A stretch of 64,000 nucleotides of DNA from Limnovirga soli (GTDB lineage: Bacteria; Bacteroidota; Bacteroidia; Chitinophagales; Chitinophagaceae), in contig NZ_WHPF01000007.1 in NCBI RefSeq assembly GCF_013106755.1, forward strand, positions 186,001 to 250,000, given 5' to 3'. Every line of letters starts with the position of its first letter. The first letter of the stretch is position 1. Shown piece after piece: positions 43,887 through 51,673 of this stretch. The notes beneath the pieces were generated by a model. It was not told where the DNA came from. It saw only the letters and a program-made list of their open reading frames with translations, and did no database searches. Made by a program: the position numbers and the translations under genes.

Positions 43887-44405
43887 ATGAAAATGGAATT
43901 ATCAATAATTGCCCTGCTTTTTTCGATGCTGACTTATGGTCAAGCAACGAAGGAAATCGATTTTAATAACGTAGATGGTTTGACAATTGCGGATTCAGCT
44001 ATCTGGAAAAATATTGTAGGTGGTATTTACATAAGCAATGGGTTTACAGGCTATAAGTTTCAGCTTGATTCAAATATGACATTTCACAAAATTGACTTTG
44101 GTTGTATGGCAAGTTTCAAGGTAGACAGTGGTTCGTGGTCAATTAAAAATAATCATACCCTTGTTCTACAATCAAACAAAGAGACACTATATTTTGATGT
44201 AGTTAAGTTTGACAATTTCTACTTTTTTATTTTACCAGAACAAAGGCAAAAATTCATAAATGATGTAGAGACTACAAGGGTGAAATTTAAGAAGGCAAAG
44301 CCGTTTACAATTGACGGAAAAGCGTATTCAGTGAACTATATGATTGGCTACGCCTTAGTTGAAAAATATTATGCAAAAGAAATCGGGGATATTGCCGGCA
44401 TATAA
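43887..44405 (+). CDS. Secreted protein of unknown function
   Basis: 172 residues with a signal peptide (to LTYGQ, about 20). The mature part has KFQLDSNMTFHKIDFGCMASF, SWSIKNNHTLVLQSNKETLYFDVV, a lipocalin-like or beta-sandwich pattern, but no recognised family. It follows an attC-like half-site in zone B and is AT-rich. Its downstream side lacks a clear matching arm, although GCTAAC occurs 28 bp past the stop. Function unknown. Confidence 0.6.
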   Translation: MKMELSIIALLFSMLTYGQATKEIDFNNVDGLTIADSAIWKNIVGGIYISNGFTGYKFQLDSNMTFHKIDFGCMASFKVDSGSWSIKNNHTLVLQSNKETLYFDVVKFDNFYFFILPEQRQKFINDVETTRVKFKKAKPFTIDGKAYSVNYMIGYALVEKYYAKEIGDIAGI

Positions 44406-44482
44406 CAGAAAGGTTTACTGCTATACTCGCTAACGGAAAATTGTAACCTTCCCCGAATAAAAAAATAATAAATTAGCAGACA

Positions 44483-44752
44483 ATGAAAATAGGAGAATGG
44501 ATAACTTCATTTTTAGCCTGGACTCAAATTGTAGCTTCACCATTTATCATTGGGGCTATAGTTGGGTTCATTGTGTACATAAAATATCCTACAACCAAAG
44601 GGCTTGTTATAGGAATTTTTATTTCGGCTTTGGGTTTAATTATAGGAGTAGTCATTGCTTCAAGAATTGCGAAAAAGCATAGCACGGTTGATTTCATTTC
44701 GAGTGTTACCGCATCACCAGAACTGGATAACTTAGATAAGGAGGAGAATTAA
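44483..44752 (+). CDS. Small two-helix membrane protein
   Basis: 89 residues, not recognised. Two transmembrane helices (about 12-32 AWTQIVASPFIIGAIVGFIVY and 40-62 GLVIGIFISALGLIIGVVIA) and a short polar tail (KKHSTVDFISSVTASPELDNLDKEEN). End of zone B. Small proteins of this size in cassette-type arrays are often unannotated. The 160 bp after it contains a weak 33-codon ORF (44791-44892), which I do not call. Confidence 0.5.
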   Translation: MKIGEWITSFLAWTQIVASPFIIGAIVGFIVYIKYPTTKGLVIGIFISALGLIIGVVIASRIAKKHSTVDFISSVTASPELDNLDKEEN

Positions 44753-44912
44753 CGTCAGCCAAAATAAGGCTCGGGTAATTAGGGAATAATATGAAAGAAT
44801 TGGCAAAAAGGGCAATCCAAGTTGTATATTCAGTGGACGAGTTTCAAATCAGCAATTTCAAAACCTTTGACCCGTTAATATCAATCACTTAAAATTTCAA
44901 AAATATTACAAC

Positions 44913-45320
44913 ATGTCCATTCCAGCATTTATAGCGGCCCAGCCGGCAGAAAGGCAAGCGGTATTAACACAGCTGCATGATATTATTATTCAATATGACA
45001 AAACGGTAACCCCGGTTATTGCACCAATGATGGGGAAGGAAATGATAATTTATAATGCACCGGGGATTTTTAAATATGCGCTTTCGAGTGTAAAAAAACA
45101 TATGTCCCTGCACGTATTACCCATGTATGGTTCACCGGTTATTTATGAAAAATATAAAGCTTTACTAAAAGATGCCAGTTTTCAAAAAGGCTGTATAAAT
45201 TTCAAAAACCAACAGGAAATGCCATTAGCCATTGTAAAGGATTTGATTACCGAATGTGCTGCAATTGACTTGCTGGCTATAAGAGAAAAATATCTTGCGG
45301 GTAAAGCCAAAAAAGCCTGA
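44913..45320 (+). CDS. DUF1801 domain protein
   Basis: 135 residues. PAERQAVLTQLHDIIIQYDKTVTPVIAPMMGKEMIIYNAPGIFKYA and HMSLHVLPMYGSP match the DUF1801/YdhG-like family (fold known, function not). Cytoplasmic. It marks the return to core-like composition after zone B. TTCAAAAAGGCTGCATAAATT-type strands near the C-terminus are typical of the family (FQKGCINFKNQQEMPL). Confidence 0.8.
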   Translation: MSIPAFIAAQPAERQAVLTQLHDIIIQYDKTVTPVIAPMMGKEMIIYNAPGIFKYALSSVKKHMSLHVLPMYGSPVIYEKYKALLKDASFQKGCINFKNQQEMPLAIVKDLITECAAIDLLAIREKYLAGKAKKA

Positions 45321-45515
45321 TTTGATTGGCAGTTGCACACCAACCAGCATGGATGTGTTTTTATGTTTCAATTGATTTGATTGATACAGCATAAAATAGC
45401 TTTCGCATATTTTACCTACTGCAGCGGGATTTTTTTAAAAAATAGGTGGATATTGTCTCCAAGTTTGGTTTGTACAAAACATGGCTGTATTTACCCAAAG
45501 TTTTAAAATGATAAC

Positions 45516-46211
45516 ATGTTACAACTAATTGTGCTGCTAGCCATTTCCTGGTTGCTTATATGGTTTTTTCAAAAGGGTAATTTATCGGTGTTGGGCTTAA
45601 TACCTACCAAAAGCAGGATGAAATATTTTGCTGTGTTTTTTATTGTGTCTGCCCTGGCTGCTGCTTCAGCTTTTCTGTTAAGAATGTATTTTGCCAAAGA
45701 AACCTACACTTTTGCCAACGCATTAACAACCAATGCTATTTTACTTGAAATTTGGTATCAGTGTAGAACAGTACTCACCGAAGAATTGCTTTGCCGGGGT
45801 GTATTATTATATATGCTAATTAAAAAAGCAGGGCAAACAAAAGCGGTTATAATTTCATCTGTGGTATTTGCTGTTTTGCATTGGATAAATGCAGGGGTTT
45901 GGGGCAATATAACACAAATGATGATTGTGTTTGGTTTTACATTTGCCATGGGGCTTTTACTGGCTTTTGCGTATGCCAGAACATTTTCTTTGCTGATACC
46001 TTTTGCCATTCATTTTGGCTGGAACCTGGTACAAAACTATATTTTCCCTGATACTGCATCAGGTAATCATATTTTTATATTGGCGGCCCCGCCACCTACA
46101 GTTACCATTTCTTATCTGGCTTTTTTTACCATGTTATTACTTCCCAAGATGGCTGTGTTGGTAATCAATTTTATAATTGTAAAACAACACAAACAAGTTG
46201 AAATGCCATAG
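45516..46211 (+). CDS. CPBP-family intramembrane glutamic protease
   Basis: 231 residues and about seven hydrophobic segments. The motif set of the CAAX/Rce1-type (CPBP) family is intact: Glu89-Glu90-xxx-Arg94 in TEELLCRGVLLY, His122 in AVLHWINAG and His166 in AIHFGWNLVQN. Family members cleave within membranes (prenylated CAAX proteins in eukaryotes; bacteriocin maturation/immunity or unknown roles in bacteria). Monocistronic; substrate unknown. A hairpin at 46365-46386 lies downstream. Confidence 0.88.
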   Translation: MLQLIVLLAISWLLIWFFQKGNLSVLGLIPTKSRMKYFAVFFIVSALAAASAFLLRMYFAKETYTFANALTTNAILLEIWYQCRTVLTEELLCRGVLLYMLIKKAGQTKAVIISSVVFAVLHWINAGVWGNITQMMIVFGFTFAMGLLLAFAYARTFSLLIPFAIHFGWNLVQNYIFPDTASGNHIFILAAPPPTVTISYLAFFTMLLLPKMAVLVINFIIVKQHKQVEMP

Positions 46212-46458
46212 CTGGTATTGAGAAATGCCAGATTGGTAAATGTTACCGATAATACCCTTTTACACCATTTTGTAGCCCAACTACAATAGCCGGTTTTATT
46301 TTCATGAATTTATTTGTAGAAAGTTTCGCTCCGGAAAAGGTTGAATAAAATCAAATAAAAAAATACATCAAACAACGATTTGATGTTGTGCTTTGTCACA
46401 TTACGAAATAGTAATTTGCTTACATCTGAGCTAAGATAAAAGCTGCATACTGTTCCCA

Positions 46459-46510
46459 AACGTACAAGAGTGCGACGCAAGTAAAGCTGCTTAATGGTGT
46501 TTTGCTGGGT
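46459..46510 (-). repeat. Dispersed intergenic repeat copy
   Basis: CGTACAAGAGTGCGACGCAA (46461-46480), GTAAAGCTGC and, 15 bp on, GCTGGGTC. It lies in the 474 bp gap after the CPBP gene. The rest of the gap has an 8 bp hairpin (46365-46386) and no other recognised feature. Confidence 0.88.
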
Positions 46511-46685
46511 CAAAAATCTCCACTCATCATTTTTTGGGATAAATTTTAGTTGGTATTATTTTAAGTGTTTAGATTACACCTTATATGCACAGCGCAATTG
46601 CCTGAACATTTTTGCGTTTATTATCTGGCTTTGGCCAGCACAAACAGATATTGCATTTTCAAATAAAGATTATAACAAATTGCCG

Positions 46686-47435
46686 ATGAGATATAGTTTA
46701 TTAACCCGGATGCTAATATTAAGTTGTATTGTTTTGTTTACCTCCCGGTTGGTGGCACAAACGCCAGCCATTGATAGCTTGAATTACACAAAAGGCATAC
46801 AGCAGGCGGTAGCATTGTACCAGCAATTTGTAGAGCCCTCTGCAGGCTTATATAACGGCAATGAATACATAGATTATAGCTTTACTATTGAAAAGGGAAG
46901 CCCCTTTTTTATGTTGGATGCATTTACTCCGGGTACCGTATTGTACGATGGTGTAGTATACGATAAAGTGCCCATGCAATATGATATGGTAGAGGGTAAA
47001 CTGGTAGTGAAAGACCCCTACGGCATTTATAAATTTGCTTTGATAAACGAACGGGTAAGTGCTTTTTCGCTGATGGGGCACCAGTTTGTACGATTGGTGG
47101 AACCTACCTCGGGCAAATCGGTAATTACTACCGGGTTTTATGATGTTTTATACGATGGAAATGTTCAACTGTATAAAAGTGAGAAAAGAAAGATTGAGGA
47201 AACCATTAGCATTTCTGAAGGGATTAAAAGAAATGTGGTAGGTGCTGCCTATTTCTATTTGAGAAAGGATAATAACTTTTATGAGATAAATAATAAATCT
47301 GCTTTATTGTCGCTGTTTCAAAATAAAAAGAAGGATGTGCAGCAATTTATTAGGAAAAACAAACTGGATTTGCGCAAAGACAGGGACAATGCCTATACCC
47401 GTATTGCGGCCTATTATGATTCTATAAACAGGTAA
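46686..47435 (+). CDS. Secreted protein of unknown function upstream of a TonB receptor
   Basis: 249 residues from the ATG at 46686 (the open frame upstream is not protein-like). The signal peptide ends at SRLVAQ (about 24). The mature part (GLYNGNEYIDYSFTIEKGSPFFMLDAF, GTVLYDGVVYDKVPMQYDMVEGKLVV, FLPHQ-type GHQFVRLVEP) is beta-rich in the first 150 residues and charged and helical at the end (KKDVQQFIRKNKLDLRKDRDNAY). It sits 31 bp before the TonB receptor and is likely co-transcribed. Function not known. Confidence 0.7.
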   Translation: MRYSLLTRMLILSCIVLFTSRLVAQTPAIDSLNYTKGIQQAVALYQQFVEPSAGLYNGNEYIDYSFTIEKGSPFFMLDAFTPGTVLYDGVVYDKVPMQYDMVEGKLVVKDPYGIYKFALINERVSAFSLMGHQFVRLVEPTSGKSVITTGFYDVLYDGNVQLYKSEKRKIEETISISEGIKRNVVGAAYFYLRKDNNFYEINNKSALLSLFQNKKKDVQQFIRKNKLDLRKDRDNAYTRIAAYYDSINR

Positions 47436-47466
47436 TACATTACATCATTGTACAATAATTAGCCTA

Positions 47467-50244
47467 ATGAAACTATGTCGGTTTTTATATTTTGCCTTTG
47501 CATTATTACTGTTTTCTTTAACAGGGCAGGCGCAAACCAGTAATGCCCCTTTAATAAGTGGCCACTTTACGCAGGTAAAACTGGCGCAGTTACTGGAGCA
47601 ACTTGAAAAGCAAAGCGGGTACCGTTTTTATTATGATACCCTTCAGTTTGACTCGTTGAAAATTGATTTGGAAGTAAAAGACCAAACACTGCAAGCCGTG
47701 TTGGAAAAGGTTTTTAAAAATACCGGCATTAATTACGCTATTGACCAGCAAAAAAATGTTTTTATAAGCAAAGGCGTAGTTGTGCAAACCGCATTACCGG
47801 GTGGTTATTTTGGCAATACCGGCGAAAAACGCAAAGACACCCTGATAGTTAACACAGAAGTTGAGGACAGAAAGGATGAAACTGTAAACCCAAATATTGC
47901 GTTACTGGAAAATAAACTGTTTACTATTGGCGAAGTAAATTCGGCCAATACCGGCGGCATTACTGTAGCCGGATATGTACGGGATGCCAAAACAGGTGAA
48001 CCGGTTATTGGCGCATCTGTATATATAGAAAATCCCCGTATTGGAGTTTTTACCGATCAGTATGGTTATTATTCCATCAATTTGCCAAAGGGCCGACATA
48101 CACTGCTGGTGCAAAGTATTGGCATGCGGGATACCAAAAGGCTATTACTGGTACAAGGCGATGGAAAACTAAATATTGAAACCCAATCCGAAGTGCTGGC
48201 TTTAAAGCGGGTAATAGTTTCTGCCGAAAAAGCAAGTAATATTAAAAGCCTGCAAATGGGGGTGCAGCGCATAGATATTAAAACCATTAAACAGGTGCCT
48301 GTTGCATTTGGTGAGGCGGATGTGTTAAAAGTGGTACTTACCATGCCTGGTGTAAAATCAGTTGGGGAAGCCAGTACGGGGCTAAATGTAAGGGGTGGTT
48401 CTGCCGACCAAAACCTGATACTTTTTAATGATGCTACCATTTATAATCCATCGCATTTCTTTGGTATGTTCTCGGCGTTTAACCCCGAAGTAGTAAAAGA
48501 TGTTGAGTTATATAAAAGTAGTATACCTGCCAAATACGGTGGCCGCTTATCCTCTGTACTGGACATCAATAGCCGTGAGGGAAATAAAAAAAATATCAGC
48601 GGCTCTGCAGGTGTGGGTTTATTAACCAGCCGTATTAATGTAGAAGGACCATTGATAAAAGACAGGTCCTCATTTATTATTGGGGCAAGAACCACTTATG
48701 CCAATTGGCTATTAAACCTGTTGCCCGACCAATACAAAAACAGCAAAGCAGGTTTTTATGATATTAATTTGAATATTAACCACCAGATCAATAAGAAAAA
48801 CACCTTATACCTAACCGGCTATTTAAGCAATGACCGTTTTAACCTGAATAGTGATACAGCCTATAATTATGGCAATAAAAATATATCGGTAAAGTGGAAA
48901 CATATTTTTAATAACAGGATGTATGCTTTGGCAACTGTTGGGTATGATCATTACCAGTATAGTATTAGCAGTGAGAAAAATCCGGTAAATGCCTATAAAC
49001 TTGGTTTTGATATTAACCAGGCCTATTTTAAAACCCATTTCAATTATAATATCAATTCCAAACATACCATGGAGTTTGGGGTAAACAGTATTTTTTATAA
49101 ACTGCACCCCGGCAGTTATGGGCCAACCGGCAAAGAATCAATAGTGGTAAAGGAAACCATGCAGGCAGAACAGGCTTTGGAAACTGCACTTTATATCAGC
49201 GATAAATATACTGTTACACCCGATCTTTCTTTTGAAGGTGGTTTGCGGTATTCCATGTATAATTTCTTTGGTCCTTATAACCTGAATAATTATGCGCCTG
49301 GTTTACCAAAAACCGAGGATAATTTATTGGGTACCACACCATATGAAAAGGGCAAAATCCTCAATACCTATTCGGGGCCCGAAATAAGGTTATCGGGCAG
49401 GTTTGCTTTATCTACTACAGCATCTATAAAAGCCGGATATAACACACAGCGGCAGTACATCCATTTGTTGTCAAATACCGCAGCCATGGCGCCTACAGAT
49501 ATCTGGAAACTAAGCGACCCCAATATAAAACCGCAATATGGCGATCAGATTTCGCTGGGCTTTTACAAAAACTTTAAATCAAATACCATTGAAACATCGG
49601 TGGAGGTATACTATAAACGAATAAAGGACTATCTGGATTATAAAAGCGGGGCGGTATTAATTCTAAACCAGCATATTGAAACAGATGTAGTAAATACTCA
49701 GGGTAAAGCTTATGGGGTAGAGCTGCTTATTAAAAAGCTAACCGGCAAATTCAATGGCTGGATAAGTTATACCTATTCCCGTACCCAGCTAAAAATGGAC
49801 GATCCTACCGCAGGCGATTTTATTAATCAGGGCAAATATTATCCTGCCAATTACGATAAGCCAAACGATTTTACATTTATTGGTAACTACAAGTTTTCAC
49901 ACAGGTTCAGCGTTTCATTAAATACCAATTATAGTACGGGCAGGCCTATTACATTGCCAATTGGCAGATTCTATTATGCCGGTGCCGAAAGAACCCTGTA
50001 TGCAGATAGAAACGCGTACCGTATTCCCGATTATTTCCGCACTGATTTTTCCATGAACATAGAGGGCAACCATAAAATTCATCAAAAAACACATAACTCC
50101 TTTTCTATAGGTGTATACAATTTACTGGGTAGAAAAAACCCTTACTCGGTATACTATGTTTCCGAGAATGGAGTAGTAAACGGGTACAAGCTGTCCATAT
50201 TTGGCAGCCCTATTCCTTATATCAATTTTAATATCAGGTTCTAA
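47467..50244 (+). CDS. TonB-dependent receptor with STN and CarboxypepD_reg-like domains
   Basis: 925 residues. Signal peptide (to LTGQAQ); STN domain (about 28-98, HFTQVKLAQLLEQLEKQSGYRFYY); carboxypeptidase-regulatory-like domain (about 165-245, TVAGYVRDAKTGEPVIGASVYIENPRIGVFTDQYGYYS); plug (about 255-365, DVLKVVLTMPGVKSVGEASTGLNVRGGSADQNLILFNDATIYNPSHFFG); then a 22-strand-type barrel. STN-bearing receptors usually take a signal from an anti-sigma factor, but no ECF sigma or FecR gene is nearby. With the DUF4249 lipoprotein 11 bp downstream it makes a typical Bacteroidota import pair; substrate unknown. Confidence 0.92.
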   Translation: MKLCRFLYFAFALLLFSLTGQAQTSNAPLISGHFTQVKLAQLLEQLEKQSGYRFYYDTLQFDSLKIDLEVKDQTLQAVLEKVFKNTGINYAIDQQKNVFISKGVVVQTALPGGYFGNTGEKRKDTLIVNTEVEDRKDETVNPNIALLENKLFTIGEVNSANTGGITVAGYVRDAKTGEPVIGASVYIENPRIGVFTDQYGYYSINLPKGRHTLLVQSIGMRDTKRLLLVQGDGKLNIETQSEVLALKRVIVSAEKASNIKSLQMGVQRIDIKTIKQVPVAFGEADVLKVVLTMPGVKSVGEASTGLNVRGGSADQNLILFNDATIYNPSHFFGMFSAFNPEVVKDVELYKSSIPAKYGGRLSSVLDINSREGNKKNISGSAGVGLLTSRINVEGPLIKDRSSFIIGARTTYANWLLNLLPDQYKNSKAGFYDINLNINHQINKKNTLYLTGYLSNDRFNLNSDTAYNYGNKNISVKWKHIFNNRMYALATVGYDHYQYSISSEKNPVNAYKLGFDINQAYFKTHFNYNINSKHTMEFGVNSIFYKLHPGSYGPTGKESIVVKETMQAEQALETALYISDKYTVTPDLSFEGGLRYSMYNFFGPYNLNNYAPGLPKTEDNLLGTTPYEKGKILNTYSGPEIRLSGRFALSTTASIKAGYNTQRQYIHLLSNTAAMAPTDIWKLSDPNIKPQYGDQISLGFYKNFKSNTIETSVEVYYKRIKDYLDYKSGAVLILNQHIETDVVNTQGKAYGVELLIKKLTGKFNGWISYTYSRTQLKMDDPTAGDFINQGKYYPANYDKPNDFTFIGNYKFSHRFSVSLNTNYSTGRPITLPIGRFYYAGAERTLYADRNAYRIPDYFRTDFSMNIEGNHKIHQKTHNSFSIGVYNLLGRKNPYSVYYVSENGVVNGYKLSIFGSPIPYINFNIRF

Positions 50245-50255
50245 CAGCATATAAT

Positions 50256-51407
50256 ATGAAAAAAATACTTTGCTTTCTTATTCCACTGGCTTTTGCAATT
50301 AGTTGTAAAGAAGCCTATAATGTTCCATCACCATCGCCGCCAACCGGGTATTTGGTGGTTGAAGGTTTTATTAATAGCGGTGATGGCCCAACAGTTATTA
50401 CCTTATCTCGTACAACCAAATTGTACGATTCGGTAGATATTGTTTACGAGTACCGTGCTCAGGTAAGTATCGAGGGAGAAAACAGCGAAACCTTTGCACT
50501 TTCCGAAACAGGAAACGGCACCTATACTTCCGAGCAGCTATCCTTAAATAGTAATGAGAAATACCGCATTCATATCAGAACCCAGGATGGTAAAGAATAC
50601 CAGTCAGATTTTGCTGCCGTAAAATCTACCCCTCCCATTGATAGCATCAGTTGGAAAAGGGAAAACGGTGTAGGCATTTATATCAACACACACGATCCGC
50701 TAAACAATACCCGCTATTATCAATGGAAATACGAAGAAACCTGGGAGTTTCATGCTGCATTCCCCAGTTCATTAAAATATAGCCTTGATGAAACCCAGCA
50801 TCCGTATGCGGTGGAATACCGGTTGCCAACACAAGGAACAGATACCTTAATTTATAAATGCTATCAAAACATCAACTCCACCAGCATTACACTCGGCTCA
50901 TCAGAGAAGCTGGCTGAGGATAAAATATTTCTGCCACTTTTGCATATCGACCCTGGTACAGAACAGATAAGTGTATTGTACAGTATTCATGTAAGGCAAT
51001 ATGCACTAAGCCGCCAGGCCTATCTGTTTTTTGATAAAATAAAAAAGAACACCGAAGGGCTAGGTTCTATATTCGATGCGCAACCATCCGATCTGCAGGG
51101 CAATGTACACTGCATCAGCAACCCATCTGAAATAGTTGTGGGTTTTGTAGAAGTATCTCAGGAACAGGATAAGCGCATTTTTATTTCAAGAGACCAGGTG
51201 CCCGATTGGGGTTATGCTACCGGCTGTGTAGAAATTGCATTAGATAATAATAAAGACAGTATTCATAAATATGGCGAGGATCTGATGCCCACTATGCCTA
51301 TCAAAATAGGGCCATTCAATTCCATCGTTACTTTTCATGCGGCACCAAGAATATGTGTGGATTGTACTTTGCGGGGTAGCAATAAACGTCCCGCATTCTG
51401 GCCGTAG
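50256..51407 (+). CDS. DUF4249 lipoprotein (TonB-receptor partner)
   Basis: 383 residues. Lipoprotein signal with Cys17 (AFAISCKEAYN). GYLVVEGFINSGDGPTVITLSRTTKL is the DUF4249 opening, followed by beta-sandwich strands and a C-terminal cysteine-containing end (PRICVDCTLRGSNKRPAFWP) typical of the family. These surface lipoproteins sit next to TonB receptors and may act in ligand capture. It begins 11 bp after the receptor stop, so it is in the same operon. Confidence 0.9.
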   Translation: MKKILCFLIPLAFAISCKEAYNVPSPSPPTGYLVVEGFINSGDGPTVITLSRTTKLYDSVDIVYEYRAQVSIEGENSETFALSETGNGTYTSEQLSLNSNEKYRIHIRTQDGKEYQSDFAAVKSTPPIDSISWKRENGVGIYINTHDPLNNTRYYQWKYEETWEFHAAFPSSLKYSLDETQHPYAVEYRLPTQGTDTLIYKCYQNINSTSITLGSSEKLAEDKIFLPLLHIDPGTEQISVLYSIHVRQYALSRQAYLFFDKIKKNTEGLGSIFDAQPSDLQGNVHCISNPSEIVVGFVEVSQEQDKRIFISRDQVPDWGYATGCVEIALDNNKDSIHKYGEDLMPTMPIKIGPFNSIVTFHAAPRICVDCTLRGSNKRPAFWP

Positions 51408-51422
51408 TAATAAAAGGAAAGT

Positions 51423-51620
51423 ATGGGCCCGGCTAAAGGGAAATATGGCATCCAGGTTGCGTCGCACAGCTTGTACACCATAACCAATAGCAACAAAATT
51501 TTGATAGAAAATATAGAGTGTAACACCAAAGCAGCTTAGCTATTAATAAGGCAACTACAACAAAAAGCAGAAGCTGCCAGGCGTTATACAGATGAAAGGA
51601 TTGCGACGCAAGGAAAGATG
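51423..51620. repeat. Inverted pair of the dispersed intergenic repeat
   Basis: Forward copy 51423-51480 (GGGCCCGGC arm; core TTGCGTCGCACAGCTTGTAC, with one inserted base) and a decayed reverse copy 51596-51620 (ATTGCGACGCAAGGAAAG). It begins 16 bp after the DUF4249 stop. Confidence 0.8.
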
Positions 51621-51673
51621 ACATAATAACTATAGCTGGTATTAAAACGGTTAACAAATACCTGATACTATTC

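Noticed and set aside
44791-44892. 33-codon ORF MKELAKRAIQVV...
   Set aside because: Too short, no recognised family and no flanking cassette arms; could be a remnant but not supported.
46365-46386. 8 bp hairpin ACATCAAA/TTTGATGT after the CPBP gene as a terminator
   Set aside because: The T-run lies on the minus-strand side, where no gene ends; no plus-strand T-run follows.
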